Assembly (NCBI GenBank): GCA_030637775.1
Contig: DAOWFY010000135.1
Location: forward strand, 1 to 11,607
From: DAOVGU01 sp030637775 [NCBI: bacterium]
GTDB lineage: Bacteria > Ratteibacteria > UBA8468
DNA length: 11,607 nt
Direction: 5' to 3'
Positions 1 through 6,729 of the stretch are shown in pieces (within the stretch, counting starts at the first letter, position 1; every line of letters starts with the position of its first letter). A program made the translations under genes and the position numbers. The notes under the pieces were generated by a model that was not told the DNA's origin, did not search any database, and saw nothing but the letters and a program-made list of their open reading frames with translations.

Positions 1-9
1 GAATACTTT

Positions 10-100
10 CCAGAATAAGCAATCGTCCGGGCTCGCTTTTCAGCATTACCGTTGCGGGACAGCGAGAGGAATCACACCTCCACTTCCTTTACTTATCCGG
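10..100 (-). promoter_or_regulatory. Compact cobalamin riboswitch; target gene beyond the left edge
   Basis: Read on the minus strand, this has the conserved parts of a cobalamin riboswitch in order. A GGAAG element leads into a short P4 hairpin (arms at 77-80 and 66-69, seven-base loop). The core GCTGTCCCGCAACGGTAATG follows at 44-63, then a B12-box-like AGCCCGGACGATTGC at 19-33. The ends at 92-100 and 10-19 can pair as a closing stem, with one wobble and a bulge. Only about ten bases separate the core from the B12 box, so the peripheral arms of larger class members are missing. It reads toward position 1, so it should control a gene outside the window. A TonB-dependent corrinoid receptor is the natural guess, but that is inference. 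Confidence 0.75.
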
Positions 101-208
101 TTTTACCCCCTTTTCTCTAAACGCTAATCGTAATTTTATTCGCGAACTTTGATGGGCTAGACTTAATCACTTCACCCCCTTTTTGCCCTTGATTGATTCT
201 GGTATTTT
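101..208. other. Spacer between tonB and the left riboswitch
   Basis: About 108 bases separate the tonB stop from the closing stem of the left riboswitch. I see no convincing terminator hairpin and no strong promoter. The AT-rich stretch around 125-145 could hold a weak minus-strand -10 element, but no matching -35 is clear. Read-through from tonB into the riboswitch therefore remains possible. Confidence 0.4.
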
Positions 209-889
209 TTAATCCTTCAGCCTAAAGGTTATGGGCACGGTTATCTCTATCTCCTTTTTCTTTAAACCCTCGGGGATAGGAGGAAAGGGCGAGGCCCTTT
301 CAACAGTCCTTTTTGCCTCATTATCAAGGATGGTATGCTTGGATGAAGAAATTAAAGAAATGCTATTCGCTTCTCCATCAGCAGAAAGATTGAACCTGAC
401 AATAGCTTTCCCTTCAATTCCATTAAGTTGTGCTCCTCGAGGATACCTTTTCACCCTCTCAATTCTCTCCCTGATCTTTGCTAAAAAGAAATTTTTTAAC
501 CTTCCTGCTTTCTCTTCTGAAAAAACAGTGTCTTCCTTTAATAGAACATCAGAAGGATCAGGCAGGGGGACATTCTCTGAGTCCATTGCTCCTGCTTCTT
601 GTAAAAGATTTATCTTCTCCTTATGATCATTCTTAAAATTTCTTTCCGAAAAAATCAGTTTCTCGGGAAAAATTGTCTTCGAGAAAGATATCTCATTCGC
701 AGGATAAACACTCTTTTTTAAGGAGGCTTTAATAGGAATTATATCCTCCTTTATTTCAATGAGTCTTATCGGTATTACCTTTGGCCTAATCTGTAGACTA
801 CTTGAGCTACGACCAAAGAGAAGGAGTCCCGAAATTAGACCAAGATGAAGCAAAATTGAACCGATAAAAGGAATAAGCCTATCCTTCAT
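209..889 (-). CDS. tonB: TonB-family energy transducer
   Basis: 226 residues. TonB couples the inner-membrane proton motive force to outer-membrane receptors. A short cytoplasmic start is followed by one membrane anchor at about residues 6-26. It carries Ser11 and His15 with the same S-x3-H spacing as the functional Ser/His pair in the E. coli TonB anchor. A charged periplasmic linker leads to a C-terminal TonB domain at about 145-226, with the typical YP...G..G.A.V.F.....DG pattern and an SPFPPIP segment. The long Pro-rich Glu-Pro/Lys-Pro spacer of E. coli TonB is absent. Its ATG overlaps the stop of the upstream gene as ATGA. Sitting at the end of a B12 operon, it probably serves a corrinoid receptor. 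No exbB or exbD is in the window, so it must use partners encoded elsewhere. Confidence 0.92.
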   Translation of the reverse strand: MKDRLIPFIGSILLHLGLISGLLLFGRSSSSLQIRPKVIPIRLIEIKEDIIPIKASLKKSVYPANEISFSKTIFPEKLIFSERNFKNDHKEKINLLQEAGAMDSENVPLPDPSDVLLKEDTVFSEEKAGRLKNFFLAKIRERIERVKRYPRGAQLNGIEGKAIVRFNLSADGEANSISLISSSKHTILDNEAKRTVERASPFPPIPEGLKKKEIEITVPITFRLKD

Positions 890-1572
890 TTTTTATCTCT
901 GATTGACTCTGGCATTTTAAACAGATTTAAAATTCCATGGCACTGACAAGCGGTCCCTATGGCTAATGTTTGAGGTAATTCTTTTTTAACTTTATTCAGA
1001 AATTCTATGATGATTTCTGTCCTGATTCCTCCTAAGCCGACCGATATCTGCTCAGAAACAAAGATTTTGTTAATGTCAAACTTTCTAAAAATAGCATAAT
1101 TTAAAAGTGCATAGACTGGAGCAGGTCTTGGTTCTTTGGTTAAACGGCAATACTCATCCGGAGGAATACAGTCTTCCCTACAGGTCTTCTCTTTTGACAT
1201 ATAACTTAAGACTAAGGTAGATGTTGCTCTATCCTTTCTGCTGATTAAACTTTGCGGTAGGTATCTTACTACAATGGCCAAGCCTTCCGGAAAGGGTTTC
1301 AGATTGAAGACTTCTCTGAATAATCTTCCTGCAGTGTGCCCCGGCATAGCGGGAATGATAAAGTCTGGTTTTATTTCCATAATGAGATTTAAAATACCAC
1401 TTTTTCTCATCGGAATAAATTCATCAGTAGATAGAAATTTCCTTGCCGAACAATAAGAATTGTTATCTACGACAATAACTCTTCTGACATTTCTCTTTTT
1501 AGCAAATTTTACCGCTTTTGTCCCATATCTCCCACCACCAAAGATAAGAACGGTCTTATTTTTTAACTTCAC
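886..1572 (-). CDS. Unrecognised Rossmann-type protein with clustered cysteines, B12-operon associated
   Basis: 228 residues; I do not recognise the family. The first 40 residues look like a dinucleotide- or nucleotide-binding Rossmann unit: a beta strand, GGGRYG at 12-17, a helix, then a second strand ending in VVVDN with Asp36. The middle carries Cys131, Cys135 and Cys142. The C-terminus has Cys209, Cys211 and His212 in a TACQCHG motif. These could bind a metal or Fe-S cluster or act as redox thiols. No membrane segment or signal peptide is apparent, so it is probably cytoplasmic. The start is GTG with a strong GGGAGG just upstream, overlapping the btuD stop by 17 bases; its own stop overlaps the tonB start as ATGA. 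Coupling to the ABC importer suggests a role in handling imported corrinoid, such as reduction or ligand removal, but that is inference. Confidence 0.85.
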   Translation of the reverse strand: MKLKNKTVLIFGGGRYGTKAVKFAKKRNVRRVIVVDNNSYCSARKFLSTDEFIPMRKSGILNLIMEIKPDFIIPAMPGHTAGRLFREVFNLKPFPEGLAIVVRYLPQSLISRKDRATSTLVLSYMSKEKTCREDCIPPDEYCRLTKEPRPAPVYALLNYAIFRKFDINKIFVSEQISVGLGGIRTEIIIEFLNKVKKELPQTLAIGTACQCHGILNLFKMPESIRDKK

Positions 1573-2356
1573 CTTTCCCTCCCGGAACTAAACAGATAAG
1601 TGGTTTGGAAGAAATTGGATTTTTTTCTACCACCACCGGAGTCTTATAAACCTCCTCAATGATAGAGTAAGTGAGGATTTCATCGGCGGTGCCGATAGAA
1701 TGAACTTCTCCTTCTCTTAAAAGAAGCAGACGGTCACAGTAAAGACTGGCTAAATTTAAATCGTGAAGAACAATAATTACGGTAAGGTTATTTTGCTCAT
1801 TCAACCTCTTTACTAAATCAAGAATTTCTATCTGATGCCCAATATCCAGATGTATGGTTGGCTCATCCAAAAGAAGAAGTTCTGGCTCCTGTGCCAGAGC
1901 CCGGGCAATAATCGCCCGTTGTCTTTCTCCCCCACTTAACTCACCAACATTTCTTTCGGATAAATGGGTAATATCGGTCAACGACATCGTATTTGCCACT
2001 ATCTTTTCATCCGTTTTTGTTTCCAAAATCTGAAATCTCCTTCGGTAAGGAATTCTGCCTAAAAGGACATATTCCCTGACGGTAAAATTGAGTGTTATCT
2101 CTTCGGCAGATTGAGAAACCACTGATACTTTCTGTGCCAACTCCTTAAATCCCATCCTGTCAATTCTTTTTCCTTTAAAAAGAATTCCCCCTTTTAATGG
2201 TTTCAATACCCGTCTTATCGCCCGCAGAAGAGTGGACTTTCCCGAACCATTGGGACCGATGATTCCCATTAATTCGCCATCATTGACACTAAAAGTAATA
2301 TTCTTCAGGAAAAACCCGGCCTCATAACCACAGGTTAAATTTTTTACTCTTAACAT
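1556..2356 (-). CDS. btuD: Corrinoid ABC transporter ATP-binding protein, BtuD/FecE type
   Basis: 266 residues. The ATPase of the inner-membrane corrinoid importer, hydrolysing ATP on the cytoplasmic face to drive BtuC. It shows a complete nucleotide-binding domain: Walker A GPNGSGKST at 34-42, a Q-loop near 80-82 (VVSQS), the signature LSGGE at 140-144, Walker B LLLLDEP at 160-166, and the switch histidine His198 in VLHDLN. Length fits the iron-siderophore/B12/hemin subfamily. The start codon shares one base with the btuC stop (TAATG), indicating translational coupling. This subfamily carries either iron chelates or corrinoids; the surrounding cob genes and B12 riboswitches favour corrinoids. 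Confidence 0.92.
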   Translation of the reverse strand: MLRVKNLTCGYEAGFFLKNITFSVNDGELMGIIGPNGSGKSTLLRAIRRVLKPLKGGILFKGKRIDRMGFKELAQKVSVVSQSAEEITLNFTVREYVLLGRIPYRRRFQILETKTDEKIVANTMSLTDITHLSERNVGELSGGERQRAIIARALAQEPELLLLDEPTIHLDIGHQIEILDLVKRLNEQNNLTVIIVLHDLNLASLYCDRLLLLREGEVHSIGTADEILTYSIIEEVYKTPVVVEKNPISSKPLICLVPGGKGEVKK

Positions 2357-3357
2357 TATTTGGCTGTCCCTACCAACTGCTTCTTACTTAAGAAATAGAT
2401 AAATAATACCCCTCCGAGAATTCCCGTGATTACTCCTACAGGAAGTTCTATCGGGGAAATTACGGTGCGAGCAAGAGTATCGCAAAGAAGAAGAAAAATT
2501 CCTCCACCCAGAAAAGCGGCCGGTAAAAGTATGCGATGGTCACTTCCTACGAACATCCGCATAAAGTGCGGTACAACTAATCCTACAAAACCAATCATTC
2601 CTGAGACGGAAACGACTGAGCCAGTGAGTAAAGAGGCAAGAACAAAAAGTATTTTTTTAGTCCTTTCAACATTAATCCCCAAATGTAGTGCCTCCTCTTC
2701 TCCCAGAGAAAAAGCGTTAAGATTATGAGCGAAGAAAAAGGAAAGGATTGCACCTAAAATAGACAAGGTAATAACCAATCTTATCAATCCTAAGTTACTT
2801 TCCTCTAAGGAACCCATTATCCAGAAAAGAATGCCATGAAGTTTGGTTACATCGGCTAAAGCCATAATTAGAGTAATTAAAGATGAAGAAAGGAAACTGA
2901 GCATCACACCAATAAGCAGGAGGGTGGGAATTCGCAAAAGACCTTTACGGCTGGCAAGAAAGTAGACGATAAATATGGCTAAGATAGCTCCCGACATACC
3001 GGCTAAAGGAAGACAAAAACCTAAACCTAAGCTTATGCTTAATGTCACTCCTAAGGCTGCTCCTCCCGAAACACCCAAGGTATAAGGGCCAACTAAGGGA
3101 TTGCGAAACATTCCTTGAAAGATAACTCCCGAGACGGCCAACGCCCCTCCTATAAATATAGCTAAAAGAATCCGGGGGAACCGAATATGGAAAAGAATGG
3201 TAGATTCAATTCCCTTTTCTGGACTAAAAATTAAAGAGACAATTTTTGATAAGGAGATTTTGTCCGCTCCTACACTTAAAGAAAAGATAGCCGAAATTAA
3301 AAGAAAACCGGTTAAAGCAAATATCCAGATTAACCAACCTTTCAATTTTTTATTCAT
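2356..3357 (-). CDS. btuC: Corrinoid ABC transporter permease, BtuC/FecCD type
   Basis: 333 residues, largely hydrophobic, with roughly nine to ten membrane segments as in the FecCD/BtuC family. Family-typical stretches include HIRFPRILLAIFIGGALAVS near 57-76 and VSGMIGFVGLVVPHFMR near 251-267, the latter including the cytoplasmic region that contacts the ATPase. It forms the inner-membrane channel through which BtuF delivers its ligand. Its start overlaps the btuF stop by four bases (ATGA) and its stop overlaps the btuD start, so the three transporter genes look co-translated. Substrate assignment rests on gene context. Confidence 0.93.
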   Translation of the reverse strand: MNKKLKGWLIWIFALTGFLLISAIFSLSVGADKISLSKIVSLIFSPEKGIESTILFHIRFPRILLAIFIGGALAVSGVIFQGMFRNPLVGPYTLGVSGGAALGVTLSISLGLGFCLPLAGMSGAILAIFIVYFLASRKGLLRIPTLLLIGVMLSFLSSSLITLIMALADVTKLHGILFWIMGSLEESNLGLIRLVITLSILGAILSFFFAHNLNAFSLGEEEALHLGINVERTKKILFVLASLLTGSVVSVSGMIGFVGLVVPHFMRMFVGSDHRILLPAAFLGGGIFLLLCDTLARTVISPIELPVGVITGILGGVLFIYFLSKKQLVGTAK

Positions 3358-4235
3358 TTTCCGAATATTTCCGGATGAATCCTCTTAGCCAGTTCAGGAA
3401 GACCTTTAATGACTAAATTAGAAGAAGGTATGGTGATTATCTGGGAGCCAATATCATCATAAATTCGACCGTTCAAAACAGCAGAAATCCTTTGCCAACC
3501 TTTTCTTCTTTTCAGTGTTTCCTTACCATAACCCCTTCCCATATAGGGCAGAATAATTACTTCCGGATCCTTGCTGATGATAAATTCGGCCGATACACGA
3601 GGATAAGGTTTATCGATATTATGGGCAATATTTTCCCCACCAGCAATCTCAATTAGTTCATCGATAAACGAACCTTTTCCGCAGGTAAAAAGTGGGTTAT
3701 ATCCTGTCTCCACATAGACACGCGGTTGATTAAAAGAAGATGTCTGTGCTCTTATCTGTTCAATTCTTTTTTGCATCTTGCGGATAATCCTTCTTGCTTC
3801 TTCCGGAACTCCACAGATCTCCCCGATCCTTTTCACTTTAAGGAAAACTCCTTCTATTCCTTTTTCCTCAAATACTTCCACTCTTATCCCCAATTTCTTA
3901 AGGGTCTTTACTGTCTGTCTTTGACCCACATAATTAGTAGCAAACACCAAATCCGGAGAAAGACTGACAATTTTTTCTAAACTTGGCTTCATATAAAGCC
4001 CAATTCTCTCTACTTCCTTTACTTCTTTAAGATAATCGGAGGAGGTAGTTACCCCCACAATTCTATTCTGTAATCCTAACTCAATTAAGGTCTCGGTAAA
4101 TCCAGGTGCCAGAGAAATGACACGTTGAGGAGGTTTTTTTAGCTGAGAAATTTCATTTTTCTCTTTCCCGCAGTTAGCGAAACTAAATAGAATTAAAGAA
4201 ATTGCAATTACTTTAAGAGATTTAGAGAAAAGCAT
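3354..4235 (-). CDS. btuF: Corrinoid substrate-binding protein, probable lipoprotein, BtuF type
   Basis: 293 residues from the chosen start. It is the periplasmic or membrane-anchored binding protein that captures corrinoid and docks on BtuC. After a short basic N-terminus and a hydrophobic stretch, Cys22 lies in a loose lipobox (FANC). The mature part has the bilobed fold signature of this family: RVISLAPGFTETLIELGL near the start of lobe 1, SLEKIVSLSPDLVFA in the middle, and a lobe 2 region around ISKDPEVIILPYMG. A start 14 codons upstream exists, but the ATG at 4233-4235 has an AGGA sequence eight bases upstream and begins directly at the signal sequence, so I prefer it. It overlaps the cbiB stop by 28 bases. 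The lipobox is not canonical at its last two positions. Confidence 0.9.
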   Translation of the reverse strand: MLFSKSLKVIAISLILFSFANCGKEKNEISQLKKPPQRVISLAPGFTETLIELGLQNRIVGVTTSSDYLKEVKEVERIGLYMKPSLEKIVSLSPDLVFATNYVGQRQTVKTLKKLGIRVEVFEEKGIEGVFLKVKRIGEICGVPEEARRIIRKMQKRIEQIRAQTSSFNQPRVYVETGYNPLFTCGKGSFIDELIEIAGGENIAHNIDKPYPRVSAEFIISKDPEVIILPYMGRGYGKETLKRRKGWQRISAVLNGRIYDDIGSQIITIPSSNLVIKGLPELAKRIHPEIFGK

Positions 4236-5170
4236 ATTGCTATTCCTAAGAGGAAGAAAATTAAAGAAGCAAGCCACATCAGAGAAATTGCCTGAAGAAT
4301 ATCCTCCGGCTCCTTTTTCTTTAAATTTCTTCCAATTAAGGGTTTTTCCACCATTTCTCCCCGATAGAAATTACAGCCTCCCAGTCGAAGGGAAAGAGCT
4401 CCGGCAAAGGCTGCTTGGGGAATGCCGGCATTGGGACTGGGTGATTTATTCCCATCCCGATGAACCACTCTCCAGGATTGTCGAAAGCCCTTCCCCGAGA
4501 GAAAACTCACAGAGGGTATGAGCAATCCACCGATGCGCGCCGGAATCCAGTTTGCCAAATCGTCCAATTTAGCTGCAAACCAGCCAAAATCCAGATACAT
4601 TTTATTCCTGTAGCCAACCATAGAATCCAGGGTGTTCACCGCTTTGTAAGCCAAAGTCAGGGGAGCACCACCAAGAAAAGCATAGAAAAGAGGGGAGATT
4701 ATTCCATCGACACTGCTTTCGGCTACCGACTCCACCGTTGCTCTAATAATTTCCTCTTCATTCAAATTTTCTGTATCCCTTCCCACAATGACCCCTGCTC
4801 TCCTTCGTGCCAAAGAAATATCCCTTTTTTTCAACGCCTGGCAGACCTTTTTTGCTTCTATCCCCAAACTTTTGGTGGAAAGGGCGGTAAAGATTAGAAA
4901 GGAAGAGATGCCAAACTGTAACCAGAAATTTATTTTCCCAGTCCATCTGATAACTTCCCAGACTATTAGATAGGAGCCTCCTACAATTATCAGTACCAAA
5001 AGAAACCCGGCAAATTTCTGACCTTTGAAAATCTTGCGCAACCGGGGTCCCAAATAGGTAACTGCTCTTCCCATTCCCTTTACCGGATGGGGAAACCAAT
5101 AAGGATCACCAAAGGCTAAATCCAAAAAATAGGCAACAATAATTGAATAAATAAGATTAATCGAATTCAT
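4208..5170 (-). CDS. cbiB: Adenosylcobinamide-phosphate synthase
   Basis: 320 residues, close to the usual size. This inner-membrane enzyme joins cobyric acid to (R)-1-amino-2-propanol phosphate, the CobD product. Conserved family blocks are visible: FGDPYWFPHPVKGMGR at 20-35, GRDTENLNEEEIIRATVESV and then SVDGIISPLFYAFLGG in the middle, and YKAVNTLDSMVGYRN. Several hydrophobic segments fit a polytopic membrane protein, including two near the N-terminus and one at the C-terminus. The start overlaps the upstream Dph6-like stop by 14 bases and has only a weak GAAG ribosome site, consistent with translational coupling. The symbol cbiB is used because cobD is assigned to the decarboxylase in this operon; the two names are swapped in some organisms. 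Confidence 0.95.
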   Translation of the reverse strand: MNSINLIYSIIVAYFLDLAFGDPYWFPHPVKGMGRAVTYLGPRLRKIFKGQKFAGFLLVLIIVGGSYLIVWEVIRWTGKINFWLQFGISSFLIFTALSTKSLGIEAKKVCQALKKRDISLARRRAGVIVGRDTENLNEEEIIRATVESVAESSVDGIISPLFYAFLGGAPLTLAYKAVNTLDSMVGYRNKMYLDFGWFAAKLDDLANWIPARIGGLLIPSVSFLSGKGFRQSWRVVHRDGNKSPSPNAGIPQAAFAGALSLRLGGCNFYRGEMVEKPLIGRNLKKKEPEDILQAISLMWLASLIFFLLGIAICFSLNLLK

Positions 5171-5828
5171 ACTTCAAAACATTCAGAAACCAGTGACCAT
5201 TTTTAAGTACTTTATCGCTCTCCAAAATTTTTATTCTTCTTTTAAAGATTGGTCCATTGATCACAAATGTGTGATATTCGCCAGATTCCCCGCAGAGGTT
5301 AATCCTTTTTTTCTCTAACTCCTGAATGAAATTTTTATCTATTTTCTTACCCAACCAGTCCTTATCAAGAACCTCTGCTCTTATGGCGACAATGATTGCC
5401 TCAAAGCGAGCAAGGATAAATTCCTCAAGAAGTTCTTTTTGATTTTTACCCCAGAGGGGAAGATAAGCTTTTGTCTTCACTTCTCGGCAGACCCTTTCCA
5501 CCCAATCTCGATGCTCCTGGAGATCAATATCGCCAAAGACCCCTGCTTTTACTCCTTTTTCTTTGAGCTTCAAAACTGCTTTCTTAAATTCTTCTTCGTA
5601 GGTCTCCCAGGTGCATCTTTGCTGAAGAAGAGGAATATTTAAGGCCTCTGACTGAGCCTGAATCAACTTTGAATTTAAGCCATGTGACCTCGACCTTTCT
5701 CCATCTTCAGTAACCATATTGAGAAGATAGAAAATTTGAAAACCCTTTGAGATTGCCTGATGGAGAGCAAAACTACTTTCCTTTCCTCCACTCCAGGAGA
5801 CAAAGGCCTTTATATCAGTATCGCTCAT
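5157..5828 (-). CDS. Dph6-like PP-loop ATPase (ATP_bind_4/MJ0570 type)
   Basis: 223 residues from the preferred start. It belongs to the PP-loop adenylating family that includes eukaryotic Dph6, which amidates diphthine with ammonium. Visible motifs are the nucleotide-binding SGGKES at 13-18, a GDIDLQEHRDWVERVC block in the middle, and GEYHTFV at 183-189. Bacteria lack diphthamide, so the true substrate is unknown. An upstream ATG at 5925-5927 would add 33 residues, but that part overlaps the cysteine-rich tail of the previous gene and does not resemble the family. The tandem ATG-ATG at 5826-5831 sits immediately before the conserved strand; the first would add one residue. It overlaps the upstream gene by 14 bases and cbiB by 14. 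Its place suggests action on a corrinoid or side-chain precursor (inference). Confidence 0.85.
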   Translation of the reverse strand: MSDTDIKAFVSWSGGKESSFALHQAISKGFQIFYLLNMVTEDGERSRSHGLNSKLIQAQSEALNIPLLQQRCTWETYEEEFKKAVLKLKEKGVKAGVFGDIDLQEHRDWVERVCREVKTKAYLPLWGKNQKELLEEFILARFEAIIVAIRAEVLDKDWLGKKIDKNFIQELEKKRINLCGESGEYHTFVINGPIFKRRIKILESDKVLKNGHWFLNVLKYEFD

Positions 5829-6729
5829 CATAACAGTACCCACACACTTTGCAATGGGAAGTTTGGGGAAGAAAGCCGGTTCCACATCCGCTACATCTTT
5901 TCTCATTTTCCTTTGCTGGCGGAACATCCCCTACTACATCTCGATAAATCTTGTAGTAATAAAAATGCTCCTCACTCCTGAACCTTACTGGAAGCCTCTG
6001 GGCTTTTTCAAATTCTCTATCTGAAATCTTAGAGGTGAGAATCTCCCTTAATTTACTGAATCCTGAGCCAGATTCTATCGGCACCTTTTTTCTCCAGATA
6101 ATTTCTCTTGGTAAGGGATCTTCAAAGGCTTTACGCAAAATCCACTTCCCCCAAATTTCACCTTTTTCTCTCTTCAGCTTTAAATTCGGGGGAACGGAGA
6201 GAGCAAATTTTATGAATTTTTTATTCAGATAAGGCTGCCTTATTTTAATTCCTAAAAACTTGCCAAGTTTATTGGAGGAAAAATGCATTAAAGAAGCAAC
6301 CGCAGGAAGATATTCCTTTAAGTTAAGATGATGCATATAGGAATAGCCAGCAAAGAGTTCATCCGCCCCATCTCCCGTCATAACAGTTTTTATCCGCTGC
6401 TGCTTAGCCATTTTCAGGCCAAAGAATATGGCGAGATCATTGGGAATTACCGGATCAAAGGTCTTAAGAATCTTTATTACTTTTGGAATTGCTTTAATCG
6501 CCTCCTCTATTTCAACCCTTTCTCGGTACCACTCTATATTAATAAATTTAGCAACCTTTTCTGCATATTTTCGATCTTCTCCAGAGTTCTCCAGGGTAAC
6601 GGTAATTCCTTTTATTTTTGGGGCTAAAGAGGCTAAGATGGCAGAATCAAGTCCACCGGAAAGAAGTAACCCCTCGGCTAAATTCTCACCAACCGCCTTT
6701 GATAGTTCCTTCTTCAAATTCTCTTCCAT
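5815..6729 (-). CDS. Asparagine-synthase-like ATP-dependent amidoligase with C-terminal Cys-rich tail
   Basis: 304 residues corresponding to the synthetase half of asparagine synthetase B. The PP-loop is SGGLDS at 24-29 and the second signature is TGDGADELFAGY at 118-129. The N-terminal glutaminase domain, with its catalytic Cys2, is absent, so the enzyme would need free ammonia, a partner glutaminase or another nucleophile. The last 30 residues carry Cys279, Cys282, Cys293, Cys296 and Cys299, arranged CxxC...CxxCxxC, a probable zinc ribbon. That tail overlaps the next gene. The start overlaps the cobD stop by 16 bases and lacks a clear ribosome site. A housekeeping asparagine synthetase seems unlikely given the missing domain and B12 context; amidation or adenylation of a corrinoid-related carboxylate is my inference. 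Confidence 0.85.
   Translation of the reverse strand: MEENLKKELSKAVGENLAEGLLLSGGLDSAILASLAPKIKGITVTLENSGEDRKYAEKVAKFINIEWYRERVEIEEAIKAIPKVIKILKTFDPVIPNDLAIFFGLKMAKQQRIKTVMTGDGADELFAGYSYMHHLNLKEYLPAVASLMHFSSNKLGKFLGIKIRQPYLNKKFIKFALSVPPNLKLKREKGEIWGKWILRKAFEDPLPREIIWRKKVPIESGSGFSKLREILTSKISDREFEKAQRLPVRFRSEEHFYYYKIYRDVVGDVPPAKENEKRCSGCGTGFLPQTSHCKVCGYCYDERY

Noticed and set aside
178-206. Sequence after the tonB stop resembling the last codons of the 228-residue gene (a PESI-x-x-KK peptide echo)
   Set aside because: The match is 17 of 19 bases, about what chance allows somewhere in a window of this size, and there is no start or longer homology. I do not call a duplication or pseudogene.
231-626. 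Plus-strand open frame of 131 codons inside tonB
   Set aside because: It is antisense to tonB, which has a clear anchor and C-terminal domain; this frame encodes nothing recognisable.
4236-4277. Upstream start that would add 14 residues to btuF
   Set aside because: The added residues precede the signal sequence and overlap cbiB further; the downstream ATG has a well-spaced AGGA.
4460-4897. Plus-strand open frame of 145 codons inside cbiB
   Set aside because: It is antisense to a strongly conserved gene and shows no domain or ribosome site worth keeping.
5829-5927. Upstream start that would add 33 residues to the Dph6-like protein
   Set aside because: The extension does not resemble the family N-terminus and overlaps the cysteine-rich tail of the previous gene; the family normally begins just before the PP-loop strand.
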